Shown: positions 18,085-28,184 of the stretch, in pieces
How the letters are laid out: every line of letters begins with the position of its first letter
How positions within the stretch are numbered: the first letter of the stretch is position 1
Assembly: GCA_964007875.1 (NCBI GenBank)
Contig: CAXGAH010000011.1
Coordinates: 1 to 64,000, forward strand
Length of the DNA stretch: 64,000 bases
Direction: 5' to 3'
Source: UBA1275 sp002323515
Lineage (GTDB): Bacteria; Bacteroidota; Rhodothermia; Balneolales; Balneolaceae
The notes under the pieces: generated by a model
The model's input: the letters and a program-made list of their open reading frames with translations, nothing else
Database searches by the model: none
What the model was told of the DNA's origin: nothing
Position numbers and translations under genes: made by a program

Positions 18085-20277
18085 ATGCTACGGAATACTC
18101 ATTTGTATTTTTATGTATCTTTAGATTCTGTAAATTTTTTGATTAATAACCTCGACTTCTTGAAATTTTCTCTGCTACTACTGAGTTTTGTATTCAGTGC
18201 GCAAATAGCTTTTTCTCAAGCATCTTTTGAACGTCTTGAGACAGATGCAGGTGTTTTTGGGTTATCCATTACTAACTTTGGAACGCTTGGAAAACCAGAC
18301 GTACGTACAAATCCTGAAGGTGGATTTAGTATGCGTTATCCGACTAATACAGGTACAGAGCATTTATTCGAGGCTGGAATATGGGTTGGGGCTCTTTATA
18401 ACCAATCCCAATTGCGGGTTTCTACTGCATCCGTTACTACTTCCGGTGGTTACGCACGAGGTGGAGCGGGATTTGAATTTACGGCAGACGCCCCACTCAC
18501 TCAGCGAAGCACGAACCCCAATGATGAGTATTTCTCACCATTTTCGGTTGGAGAGCAAGATATTATAGCCCAATTTTCAGATAAACGAAGGGATATCAAC
18601 GGTACTCCTATTAGCGGACACGATACCCCTTTGTACGCCGATGTCACCTTGGAAAGTTACAGCTGGAGTTTCCCTTTTACGGAGAATTTCACCATTCTTC
18701 GTTACGATATTACCAATAATAGCGATAAGTACGCAGCCCCGTCAACCTGGGATAGTGTATTTGTTGGTATGTATGCTGACTTAGTGGTGCGTAATGTGAA
18801 TTCAGCCACGGAGACTGGAGGGGCCTTTTTTAATAAAAATGGAATTGGTTATCTAGATTCTATGTACACTGCATATGTATTTGATGCAGGATCTCCTGAT
18901 AATCCGTCTATTAATACCTACGGGGCTATGTCCATTATCGGCGCAGATTATCGAGGACAGTATTTTCATCCTTCTAACGCCGAGTATTTAGGAGATAATG
19001 GTTATCGGGCACCCTTTGTAACACCCAGTTATTGGCTATTTAGTTCAGGGACTGGATTATATGTACGCCCTTCTAGTGATCAACAACGTTATGAACGAAT
19101 GGCAATACCTTTCCCAATGGATTCCGTCATATTGGGGGAAACAGTAAGAGAACAATTACGAACAGATGGCCAGACTGGAAATGGTAATTATATATCTATG
19201 CTGTCGATGGGTCCATTTAATCAAGTCGAGCCAGGGGAAACTATTTCTGTGTACTATGCATTTTCTGCTGCATTAAAGCCTGAGGAATTTCAAGGTATTT
19301 CGGGTAAGGAAGTTGATAACGAGGAATCTAGGTTGGAGCTTACCAAAACATTGAATGCTATTAATAAAGTATTTCAAGGAGAGGATAAGAACAATAATGG
19401 AATTCTGGATGATGGAGAAGATACCGATAGAAATGGAGAGCTAACCCGGTATTTATTTCCAACCCCCCCTGATAATCCAAAAGTTAGAGTACATCTAGCA
19501 GCTGGTAAAGTGACCTTATACTGGGATAAAAGTGCAGAACGCTCAAGAGATCGCGTTTCAGGTGAGCAAGATTTTGAAGGATATCGTATTTATCGCTCAG
19601 AGCTTGGGCAAGACATTAATCCACAGCCACGGCTCATCAGAGAGTTTGATAATCCAGCAAATGCGGTGGGATTCAATACTGGTTTCGATGAAGTTGAGCT
19701 TAGTCAGCCCGTACTTTTCGAAGAGGATACCACCACCTATTATTATGCCTATGAGCTGAATAATTTATTGAGTGGATGGCAGTACCAATTGTCAGTCACA
19801 GCCTTCGATAAGGGTAGTGATGAATTTGGTATAGAAGGACTGGAAAGTAGTGCCAATGTAAATGCAATTCGTGTGTTTCCAGGTACTCCGGCTAATGAGC
19901 AATTTGCAAGTGATGATCCTCAGTATCAAGTTGGAGTATATCCCAACCCTTACCGCCTCAACGCTGCTTGGGATGGACTGGCTGAAGGAGACCGAAAGCT
20001 TTATTTTTATAATTTACCTGCAAGATCAGAAGTGCGAATTTACACTGTTTCCGGTGATATTATCGCAGAATTTAAGCATGATGCCAGTAATTATATTGGC
20101 AATATTGATTGGTTCCAGAATTATAGTGATGATCCGCGTGTTATGGCTGGCGGTGAACATGCTTGGGACTTACAGTCCTCAGCAAATCAGATTTTAACCA
20201 CGGGATTATACCTGTATTCCGTAAAAGACATAGCATCAGGAGAGGTGCAAACAGGTAAACTAGTAATCATAAAATAA
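18085..20277 (+). CDS. Secreted FN3-containing protein with T9SS type A-like sorting domain
   Basis: 730 residues. A hydrophobic signal (LKFSLLLLSFVFSAQIAFSQA) ends near residue 47. The unusually long stretch before it suggests the true start may be an internal TTG around 18138. The body is beta-rich. Residues about 435-455 contain an EF-hand-like calcium loop (DKNNNGILDDGEDTDRNGE), followed by a fibronectin type III region (KVRVHLAAGKVTLYWDKS). The C-terminal 90 residues carry GVYPNPYRLNAAW and end TTGLYLYSVKDIAS ... GKLVIIK, a sorting-domain pattern used by the type 9 system. It opens the secretome block, 11 bp before the next gene. Confidence 0.82.
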   Translation: MLRNTHLYFYVSLDSVNFLINNLDFLKFSLLLLSFVFSAQIAFSQASFERLETDAGVFGLSITNFGTLGKPDVRTNPEGGFSMRYPTNTGTEHLFEAGIWVGALYNQSQLRVSTASVTTSGGYARGGAGFEFTADAPLTQRSTNPNDEYFSPFSVGEQDIIAQFSDKRRDINGTPISGHDTPLYADVTLESYSWSFPFTENFTILRYDITNNSDKYAAPSTWDSVFVGMYADLVVRNVNSATETGGAFFNKNGIGYLDSMYTAYVFDAGSPDNPSINTYGAMSIIGADYRGQYFHPSNAEYLGDNGYRAPFVTPSYWLFSSGTGLYVRPSSDQQRYERMAIPFPMDSVILGETVREQLRTDGQTGNGNYISMLSMGPFNQVEPGETISVYYAFSAALKPEEFQGISGKEVDNEESRLELTKTLNAINKVFQGEDKNNNGILDDGEDTDRNGELTRYLFPTPPDNPKVRVHLAAGKVTLYWDKSAERSRDRVSGEQDFEGYRIYRSELGQDINPQPRLIREFDNPANAVGFNTGFDEVELSQPVLFEEDTTTYYYAYELNNLLSGWQYQLSVTAFDKGSDEFGIEGLESSANVNAIRVFPGTPANEQFASDDPQYQVGVYPNPYRLNAAWDGLAEGDRKLYFYNLPARSEVRIYTVSGDIIAEFKHDASNYIGNIDWFQNYSDDPRVMAGGEHAWDLQSSANQILTTGLYLYSVKDIASGEVQTGKLVIIK

Positions 20278-20288
20278 CCCTAATAACT

Positions 20289-23200
20289 ATGAATAAGGCT
20301 ACAAATAACATGTTAAAGCAAGGATTGTTAGCAATGCTTGTTATGCTACTAAGTGCTGGGTCTGCCCTTGCACAACAAAGTTTGTTTTTCTCTGAATACA
20401 TTGAAGGTGGAGGTAATAATAAGGCTTTTGAAATTTTCAATCCAACAGATGATGATATAGATCTGGGTAATTATATAATCCTCGGTAATTATAATGGGAA
20501 TCCTTTTAATGATACTACAAGATTTCCAATGGGTACAATTATCAAGTCTATGGAAGTCTATGTTATTGGACATTCAAATGCAGCTGATGAAATAAAAAAT
20601 GCTGCAGATACATTAATTGTTAGCGCATTTGATGGAGGTGATTCTTATTTGATTGTCCATAACGGTGATGATGCTCGAGCACTAGTGCATATTGAAGGTT
20701 CAGATTCAACCATTGTTGACATGTTCGGTACACCAGAACAAGATCCAGGCAGTGGTTGGGATGTTGCGGGTGTTTCAGCAGGGACAAAAGATCATACTCT
20801 TGTTCGTAAATCAATAATTAAATCAGGCAATCCACTTCCCTTAGCTTCTTTTGGTGTGGGTAAAATGTCTTCTGAGTGGGAGGTTTATGACAAGGATGAC
20901 TTAACTTTCATAGGTATACATAATTTTGGGAGCTCTACAACTATAAGAGATTTGAACACATATCCTGGTATCACTGAATTTTCAGTTGATGCTATTCAAA
21001 ATCATTCCTTAAGAGGAGAGACACAAACATATACAGCAGTAATTACATCTTATCCAAAAAGCTCTGGTCTCTCTAATCCTAGAGACTCAGATAATGATGG
21101 GGTTATTGATGCAATATCTCGGATTCACGTATTTGTTACAGATACGCATGCGGTATCTATGGGTCGTGAAGGTATGTCTATTCAATTAGTAGAATCAGAT
21201 TATACTTTACTTGACTCATATGTTCGTGGCGACATCATTACCTTCGATGCTACACTTGGATTTTATAACGGAACAGCTCAAGTAGCCGTTGATAATGTAA
21301 CTCTAGTTGGTAATGTAAATGCTGATTTTACTCAGTACGCATCTCTATTGGAGCCATGGGAAGTTCCAATGAGTGACCTCAATGTGTTTACAGGTACGGA
21401 GTTATACATGAATATTGAGGGATACTTAAAATACAATGGCGCCTATGTTAAGTTTCCATCAGCTACAGTAACTCAAGCAGGTGAATTTAATGGCCGTGTT
21501 GATTGGTCAGTAAATCAAAGTGGTTCTCGAATGTATGTGTATGATTCATCTCTTAGGTTTAGAAATGATCATGCCATAGGTGCAGAGGGATATATTCCAA
21601 GCTATAATGCACGAAGAATAGATGGTGAAGATGGGTTATTTGCAGCCCCTGCTTCTGGAGCAAATGTAGACATTAGTGGATTTGTTAATTACGTGGGTGA
21701 TGATCCTGATGGTTTAGTTCCAGATGGTAATGGCGCATTATCAATTAATCCTTTCGAAGATGGTGTTGTATGGTTAAATGAAACCCGCTTTGTGGATGGG
21801 CAAGATGTTGGTGGAACTACTTTTAGTTGGCCAAATGACTTAGTTGTTAACGGTTTACCTCCTGTATTTTCTAACATTATGCTGTCAGATTCATCCATTA
21901 CATCTACCGATGAAGTGACAGTAAGTGCCGATATTGTAGGAACAGAGGGGGCTACTATCACTGAAGTAACACTTACTTATAGTGCCAGCGGTAAAGATTC
22001 AACTGTAGTCATGACTAACACTGCTAGTGATACTTATGAATTTACTCTACCTGCTTTTCCTAATTTCTCTGCTGTTTCCTTTCATCTAGAAGCTAAAGAT
22101 TCTAACGGTTTAACTGGTCGTGCCCCACTCTCTGGTGGTTTCAATTTCTTCGTTCAAGATGAGCCAATTACTACCATTGAGTTTTTACAGAAAACAGGAG
22201 ATGGCCAGGCTGGTGATAGTCCGCTTTATGGTTTGGGTGATTTACCAGTAGATATTGATGCCACTGTTGTTGCTAGTGCAGTTACCGACGGATTTATTGT
22301 AATTCAAGATAAGGCTTCCGCTTGGTCTGGTATTTTTGTTGAGGCAGATAATGAAACCTCGGCCCTCGTACGTGGTGATATTATCAATATTACAAACCTA
22401 TCCACTAATGAAACATATGGTGTAACATCTACTGTCCTAAATGAATTTACCAAGACAGGGACAAACGCAGAAATGGATACCTTAGCATTAGCTACTAATA
22501 CTATAGATGTTGTTGATAATTTTGAAGCACATGAAGGTCTGCTTTTAACTTTAGATAATGTTGAGGTATTATCAAATCAGGCAGATTTTCCCAGAGATTT
22601 TGGTGAATGGGAAATTGGGACTATTGGAAGTGGTTTGGAAGTAGGCCAAGGTTTACGTGTGGACGATAATGTAAATTTTGGATCGACTACCTATGGTTCT
22701 GATTTAAATGATCACGTAAAAATTGGCGCTAAAATTGATAACTTCACGGGCATTTTACACTACAGTTATGGGAATCCAAAAATGATCATGCGAAGTATTG
22801 AGGATGTTACTGCATCTGACTGGACGGTGCCAATGACTAACTTTATATTAAAGACACCAGATGAAGGAGCTACAGTTGTGGCAGACGCTGATGTTATTCC
22901 AACTTGGGCTGCTACATCTGATTTAGATGGCAATACTGTAGGTTATGAATGGGTATTATACGGCCCAGATTCTACTGAAATTGTTGCTGTAACAGCAAAT
23001 GAGGAAGGTGCTGCAACTACAGTAACTCTACCTGCTTCAGTAGTAGACGGTTTACTAGTTGCTGCAGGAGTAGTAGATGGAGCTAGCGCAGATTTACTTT
23101 GGAATGTTCGGGTCAATGATGGTGTAGATACTTTGGCTATATCTAGTAGTTATGATGTAGACTCAAATACATTTACTCCAATATACCGTGCTATAACTTT

Positions 23201-23510
23201 AACAAACAGCTCTTCTGTAGGCAATGAAGAGTTAGCAGGGCTTCCAGAGAAGTTTGACCTAAAGCCTAACTATCCTAACCCATTTAACCCAAGTACTCAA
23301 ATTGCTTTCGATTTACCTGAGTCTGCGGATGTTCGCCTCACGGTGTTTGATGTGTTAGGTCGCCAGGTGGCAACTCTTATTAATCAGCCTATGAAAGCTG
23401 GAACGCATACGGTTAGTTTCGGTGCGCAACGTCTAGCTAGTGGGGTCTACATCTATCGTTTAGAAGCGGGTAATTTTAGTATGACTCGCAACATGATGTT
23501 GATTAAATAA
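20289..23510 (+). CDS. Secreted lamin-tail-domain protein with T9SS sorting domain
   Basis: 1073 residues. The signal peptide ends at GSALAQQS. The first domain is a lamin-tail (LTD) fold (LFFSEYIEGGGNNKAFEIFN ... GNYIILGNYNG ... DSYLIVHNGDDARALV), followed by several beta-sandwich regions. One of these, at about 620-850, resembles the OB-like domains seen in bacterial extracellular nuclease-associated proteins. The C-terminus is a textbook sorting domain: YPNPFNPSTQIAFDLP, VRLTVFDVLGRQVATL, LASGVYIYRLEAG, MMLIK. No nuclease motif is visible. Likely surface-displayed or released. A strong terminator follows at 23531. Confidence 0.85.
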   Translation: MNKATNNMLKQGLLAMLVMLLSAGSALAQQSLFFSEYIEGGGNNKAFEIFNPTDDDIDLGNYIILGNYNGNPFNDTTRFPMGTIIKSMEVYVIGHSNAADEIKNAADTLIVSAFDGGDSYLIVHNGDDARALVHIEGSDSTIVDMFGTPEQDPGSGWDVAGVSAGTKDHTLVRKSIIKSGNPLPLASFGVGKMSSEWEVYDKDDLTFIGIHNFGSSTTIRDLNTYPGITEFSVDAIQNHSLRGETQTYTAVITSYPKSSGLSNPRDSDNDGVIDAISRIHVFVTDTHAVSMGREGMSIQLVESDYTLLDSYVRGDIITFDATLGFYNGTAQVAVDNVTLVGNVNADFTQYASLLEPWEVPMSDLNVFTGTELYMNIEGYLKYNGAYVKFPSATVTQAGEFNGRVDWSVNQSGSRMYVYDSSLRFRNDHAIGAEGYIPSYNARRIDGEDGLFAAPASGANVDISGFVNYVGDDPDGLVPDGNGALSINPFEDGVVWLNETRFVDGQDVGGTTFSWPNDLVVNGLPPVFSNIMLSDSSITSTDEVTVSADIVGTEGATITEVTLTYSASGKDSTVVMTNTASDTYEFTLPAFPNFSAVSFHLEAKDSNGLTGRAPLSGGFNFFVQDEPITTIEFLQKTGDGQAGDSPLYGLGDLPVDIDATVVASAVTDGFIVIQDKASAWSGIFVEADNETSALVRGDIINITNLSTNETYGVTSTVLNEFTKTGTNAEMDTLALATNTIDVVDNFEAHEGLLLTLDNVEVLSNQADFPRDFGEWEIGTIGSGLEVGQGLRVDDNVNFGSTTYGSDLNDHVKIGAKIDNFTGILHYSYGNPKMIMRSIEDVTASDWTVPMTNFILKTPDEGATVVADADVIPTWAATSDLDGNTVGYEWVLYGPDSTEIVAVTANEEGAATTVTLPASVVDGLLVAAGVVDGASADLLWNVRVNDGVDTLAISSSYDVDSNTFTPIYRAITLTNSSSVGNEELAGLPEKFDLKPNYPNPFNPSTQIAFDLPESADVRLTVFDVLGRQVATLINQPMKAGTHTVSFGAQRLASGVYIYRLEAGNFSMTRNMMLIK

Positions 23511-23530
23511 TTTTATAAAAATGATATTTT

Positions 23531-23566
23531 GAGATGGGAGCGGAGGCTCTCATCTCATCTTTTTTC
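23531..23566 (+). terminator. Rho-independent terminator after the lamin-tail gene
   Basis: An 11-bp stem (GAGATGGGAGC with GCTCTCATCTC, one G-U pair) with a GGAG loop is followed by a run of six T. It separates the two sorting-domain genes from the lipoprotein-TonB receptor genes, so the latter have their own promoter in 23567-23643. Confidence 0.88.
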
Positions 23567-23643
23567 TTTGAATGCTGTTTTCAATCAATAGAGATTTGAG
23601 TTTCTAAAGGTTACTCAATCAAAAGTCATCGATTCAATCGATT

Positions 23644-25191
23644 ATGAATTTTTTTTCGTCAACATATCTACGGAATTCATTTAAGCTTATTGCTTTGTTT
23701 CTATTTGGGATAATAGGGTCTTCCTGTGAGACAGGTATTACTGGAGATATAATTGAAAACCAGCCGCCGAGTACCTTCATGACCGTTGCGGGAATAGACC
23801 GGGAGGATTCGTTCAGATTGTCAAGTCAAATAAGAATATCATGGTGGGGTAATGATCCAGATGGCTACATTGTAGGCTTTGAATATGCAATCAATGATAC
23901 GTCTGAAGGAGCTTGGTCATTCACAACGCGGACTGATAGTACGTTCATTTTACCAATTACCGAAGGCCAAACGGTGGATGATGTGCTATTCAAAGTACGG
24001 GCAATAGATAACGATGGAGCAAAAGATCCCGTGGGCACCAGTTTACAGTATCCAATCATAAATTCTAGCCCCTCAGCAATGTTTAAGCCGAATGAAACCC
24101 CTGCTGATACCATGTTTGGTATTGCCAGTTTCGGATGGACTATAGACGATCCTGATGGGCTACTAAATGTCCGAAGTACCCAAATTGCATTTAATGATAC
24201 CCTCAATGGGTGGGTTGAGATTCCTTTTAATACCATAAATAATGGAGAGCTTTTTATTTCTGTATCTGTTGATAATAAGACGGAGGGAATCAAAACAGGT
24301 CAGGTGTATCTTGGACGTTCTTATAGTAGCGCTGTTGATGGACAAGGAAATCCAATTTTAGTAGATGGAATTGAAGTTGGTGCCTTGAATACAGCCTATG
24401 TCAGGACTATTGATGCTGCAGGTGCAGTCAGTGAGCGTGATCAGATACAGTGGTTTGTAAAACAGCAGAAATCGAAGGTATTATTGCTAAATGATATAGG
24501 TAAAAATTCATCTATTGAAGAGATGAATTGGCATATTAGCTATTTAAATGAATTGGGAATTGACCCTGATATCTGGCTAATAAATACCGGTCAACCCGCG
24601 CTTGGAACCATTGAACTCTCAGATCAATTTCCTAAAGTAGTAGATCCAACACTAAAAAAGACCTTAGCTAAATGGGATCATATTTATTGGGTTTCAGACG
24701 ATGTGGATAGAAATATCGTGCACGCCTTAGACATTACTTTCGATTTTTTTGCAAGCGGTGGCAGTATGTTTGTTACTATTCCTATGAAGGAAGTGTCCCA
24801 AGAAGATGTGATATTCAATTTTTTACCAATAGATTCTATTGGATATTTCCCGGCAGGTGGAATTGAAACGGGGTTTGTGATTAACGCTGGAACTGAAATA
24901 ATTCCAGTAGATGATCCCGAAGCTCCCATCTTAAAATTTGAATCTCGGGTGGTAGGTTGGTATCCATTAAAAGCGGTATCAGGTTCCACCTTATTATATG
25001 AGTCGGATTATCGCACTACTACTTTGCTTGGATTCATTACAGACTACACCATAATGGAAGGGGTAAGCATAAAGAATACGGAAGGCAATCTCATTTACTT
25101 TGGTATGGATTTAACCAAGCTAAATGGGAACAACAATATGAAGGAATTTATTGAATATATGTGCATGCAACAGTTAGGATTTCAACAATAA
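23644..25191 (+). CDS. Lipoprotein with fibronectin-like repeats
   Basis: 515 residues with a lipoprotein signal ending FGIIGSSC (Cys28). Two beta-sandwich repeats share the DPDGYIVGFEYAINDT / DPDGLLNVRSTQIAFNDT pattern. The second half (from KVLLLNDIGKNSS, near residue 280) is an alpha/beta region resembling a flavodoxin or glutamine-amidotransferase-like fold (FDFFASGGSMFVTIPMK). The gene lies 10 bp before the TonB receptor gene, so its product probably works with the receptor at the outer membrane, but no ligand is evident. Confidence 0.75.
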   Translation: MNFFSSTYLRNSFKLIALFLFGIIGSSCETGITGDIIENQPPSTFMTVAGIDREDSFRLSSQIRISWWGNDPDGYIVGFEYAINDTSEGAWSFTTRTDSTFILPITEGQTVDDVLFKVRAIDNDGAKDPVGTSLQYPIINSSPSAMFKPNETPADTMFGIASFGWTIDDPDGLLNVRSTQIAFNDTLNGWVEIPFNTINNGELFISVSVDNKTEGIKTGQVYLGRSYSSAVDGQGNPILVDGIEVGALNTAYVRTIDAAGAVSERDQIQWFVKQQKSKVLLLNDIGKNSSIEEMNWHISYLNELGIDPDIWLINTGQPALGTIELSDQFPKVVDPTLKKTLAKWDHIYWVSDDVDRNIVHALDITFDFFASGGSMFVTIPMKEVSQEDVIFNFLPIDSIGYFPAGGIETGFVINAGTEIIPVDDPEAPILKFESRVVGWYPLKAVSGSTLLYESDYRTTTLLGFITDYTIMEGVSIKNTEGNLIYFGMDLTKLNGNNNMKEFIEYMCMQQLGFQQ

Positions 25192-25201
25192 ACGCTAGCC
25201 T

Positions 25202-28183
25202 ATGAATACAAAAAAACATACCCGTTCTTTTTTATTTTTAGCTACCTGTTTCTTTTTTTTCATGGTATTTAGTAGTGCTGAACTTAAGGCACAAAGTACA
25301 GGTGATATAATCGGTGTTATAACCGAAGAGGCAACTGGAGAGACATTGCCTGGTGTAAATGTTCGTATAGTAGGTACAAATTTTGGAGCGGCCACGGATG
25401 TGGATGGTCGATTTGTTATTAAGAGTATCCGACCAGGTGAGTACACTCTTGAAATTACGTTTATTGGGTTTCAGGTTACCCAATTAACTGGCATTGTAGT
25501 CGAGGCTGGCGAAACTACGAAAGTAAACCAAAGCTTGACCGAACAAATCTTTGAATCTGACCAAGAAGTAGTCGTCATCGGTGAGGCACCAATTTTTGAT
25601 GTTGAAAAATCTACAACCTCTTCTACTATATCGAAAAAAGATATTGAAGCAGCGCCTATTCAGAGGGTAGAAGATGCTGTTTCTTTGCAATCTGGAGTGG
25701 TTAAAGATCCTACTGGACTTTATATAAAAGGGGGACGTGCCTATGAAACAGGCTATGTGGTTGATGGTGTTTCTGCACAGGATCCATTGGCAGGAACGGG
25801 GTTTGGACTCGATTTAGGGTCTAATTCGTTCAGTAATATAGAGGTTATTACAGGTGGTGTTGGGGCAGAATATGGTGACGTTACCTCGGGTGTGGTTTCG
25901 GTGCAAACTCAAAATGGAGGAGAACGTTACGAAGGTAACTTCTCTCATAAACGAGATAATTTGGGCAGCAATATATTGTCTAATCAGGCAAACTTTTTCT
26001 CTGATATCTATGAATTAAGCATAGGTGGTCCGTCTATTTTAACCGAGCAATTATTACCTGCTTTAGGTATCGATTTGCCTGGTTCACTTACTTTTTTTGC
26101 TACAGGACAAATTTCACTTACAGATGGCTATACCAAATTATCGGCGAATCAAATTCGCTCATCCATCGTAAATAGTGATTTTTGGTCCCCCAGACAAGGG
26201 AACCGATGGAATGGTATGTTTAAGATGACATATAACATCAAACCTGGTGTTCGATTACAGGGTGCTTATCAGCGCTCTTTAACCATTAATCAGAATACGC
26301 GAATGCTTCAGATTACAGGGGCCGATACGCAGATTCGACCTGGATTTCAATTCGCCTTTTCAAATGGGTTTTTAGATAATGCCAGTACCTATACCCATGA
26401 TAGTAATTTGTCCTATCTAAAATATACTCAGACGCTCACGCAGTCGGCTTTTTATGAGGTTCAGGTGAGTCGATTATTTACCCGGCTCCGCGCCGATGCA
26501 AATGGTCGTAAATGGCGTCCAAATAATATTGACAGTGAGTTTGATCCAGAGAGTATTGTGATTTCCCCTGCAGAGGAGTTTGAAGGTGGCGAGGACTTTA
26601 CCTATGTATTAGCAGGTCCAGGCTATGTAAACAATGGGGGTATTTCCACTCTATGGCACGATCATTTTGCGGAGGAACTTACTGTAAAAAGTAGCCTAAC
26701 TAAGTTTTTTGGTGATCGCACGAATCAAATAGTAGCGGGATTTGAATTTAAATTTAATGACTATCAATGGATTGATATCACACGTCCTTGGATTGGAGCA
26801 CCCATATTTATTGATGAGAACAGGACTTCGGAAACGTTTAGGGTAGGGGAAACTTTCGATGCATGGCGAGTTAAGCCAAAACGGGGGGCTATTTTTGTAA
26901 CCGATAAAATTAGGTACAATGGACTTATAGCTAATATTGGAGCTAGATTAGAGTATTGGGCTCCAGGAAGGTATGTGGACAATGCGGTAAATAATGCACT
27001 TGATCCAAATACCCTCTCCACCATTCCTACTTTTGTAGCACAAGATTATCTAGACAGTAGTTCCGAAATTTTAGGTCTTCGCTATAAGTTTAGGTTTTTA
27101 CCCAAGATTAATGTGTCATTTCCTGTTCGGGAAAATCAAGTGTTGTTCTTTAATTACGGACACTCGACTCGAATTCCTCATCCCTCTTATATATATGCAG
27201 GCCTAGATCCATTTTATCAAGATCAGTCTGATTTGCCTGATTTAGGGAACCCCAACTTAGATCCAGAAGTTGATATTTCTTATGAAATTGGGTTTAGAAA
27301 TCAAATTACTTCGAACGATGCATTTAATGCTTCTGCCTTTTGGAGAGATAAATATGATTTTGTAACTACACAGTCGATCCGTGTACAAGACGTCGATGGG
27401 CGAAATGTAAGTAAAGCATTTAGGATTAATGGGGATTATGCCCGTTCTAGAGGGATAGAGTTATCCTATATTAAACGCTATAAGGATTTAATTAGAGGCC
27501 AACTTTCTTTTACCTATTCACGAGCAGAGGGGCTTAGTTCTACTAATGATGATAATTTAAATGCAATCAATGCAAACCAAAATATTGGAAGTAATGTAGA
27601 GACTCCTTTAGCTTGGGATCGCCCATTTGATATAAAAGGTAATATCACTTTTACTCATGATAGGCCACAAGGTTTGTTTGGGTGGTCTGCTTTAAATGAC
27701 TTTCAGATCTTTTTATCAGGGGTATGGCGATCCGGGACCCGTTATACTCCTATGGAATTCATCGGACTGCAGCGAAACCCAGTTACAGGTAGAGAAGACT
27801 GGCGCCCCAATTATGAGCGTGTAGTCAATCCTACTAAACGTTACAGTGAATTAGGCCCTGCTTGGTTCTACATGGATTTGAACATTCAAAAGTGGTTTGA
27901 AGTACAAGGTGTTCGTATTTCTACCTTTGCTGAAATTACTAATGTTTTGGACAACAGAAGTTCAGTCATTGTTAATCCAGTTACGGGTGAAGGTTATAAG
28001 AAATATCCACGAGATCCTGCGGCGTTGATGGCGCTTCGAAGTGATCGAAGTTATGATGTTCCAGGTAATGTTCGAGATCCAAGGTATTTAGATCCAACCG
28101 ATAATAACTTACCCGCCTACGATAACCCAGCCAATTATATAGAACAACGTCATTTAATGGTAGGGGTATCGATTCGATTCTAA
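25202..28183 (+). CDS. TonB-dependent outer-membrane receptor (SusC/CarboxypepD-regulatory type)
   Basis: 993 residues. Signal peptide, then a carboxypeptidase-regulatory-like domain (GVITEEATGETLPGVNVRIV, about 35-115). The plug domain includes EDAVSLQSGVVKDP, LYIKGGRAYETGYVVDGV and the GGVGAEYGDVTSGVVSVQT segment. A large beta barrel ends in an aromatic residue (LMVGVSIRF). It is the central gene of a four-gene run: lipoprotein, receptor, PorV-like barrel, NHL-like lipoprotein, with gaps of 10, 1 and -4 bases. Substrate is unknown. The tight linkage to secretome genes suggests a role in surface assembly or export rather than simple siderophore uptake. Confidence 0.9.
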   Translation: MNTKKHTRSFLFLATCFFFFMVFSSAELKAQSTGDIIGVITEEATGETLPGVNVRIVGTNFGAATDVDGRFVIKSIRPGEYTLEITFIGFQVTQLTGIVVEAGETTKVNQSLTEQIFESDQEVVVIGEAPIFDVEKSTTSSTISKKDIEAAPIQRVEDAVSLQSGVVKDPTGLYIKGGRAYETGYVVDGVSAQDPLAGTGFGLDLGSNSFSNIEVITGGVGAEYGDVTSGVVSVQTQNGGERYEGNFSHKRDNLGSNILSNQANFFSDIYELSIGGPSILTEQLLPALGIDLPGSLTFFATGQISLTDGYTKLSANQIRSSIVNSDFWSPRQGNRWNGMFKMTYNIKPGVRLQGAYQRSLTINQNTRMLQITGADTQIRPGFQFAFSNGFLDNASTYTHDSNLSYLKYTQTLTQSAFYEVQVSRLFTRLRADANGRKWRPNNIDSEFDPESIVISPAEEFEGGEDFTYVLAGPGYVNNGGISTLWHDHFAEELTVKSSLTKFFGDRTNQIVAGFEFKFNDYQWIDITRPWIGAPIFIDENRTSETFRVGETFDAWRVKPKRGAIFVTDKIRYNGLIANIGARLEYWAPGRYVDNAVNNALDPNTLSTIPTFVAQDYLDSSSEILGLRYKFRFLPKINVSFPVRENQVLFFNYGHSTRIPHPSYIYAGLDPFYQDQSDLPDLGNPNLDPEVDISYEIGFRNQITSNDAFNASAFWRDKYDFVTTQSIRVQDVDGRNVSKAFRINGDYARSRGIELSYIKRYKDLIRGQLSFTYSRAEGLSSTNDDNLNAINANQNIGSNVETPLAWDRPFDIKGNITFTHDRPQGLFGWSALNDFQIFLSGVWRSGTRYTPMEFIGLQRNPVTGREDWRPNYERVVNPTKRYSELGPAWFYMDLNIQKWFEVQGVRISTFAEITNVLDNRSSVIVNPVTGEGYKKYPRDPAALMALRSDRSYDVPGNVRDPRYLDPTDNNLPAYDNPANYIEQRHLMVGVSIRF

Positions 28184-28184
28184 C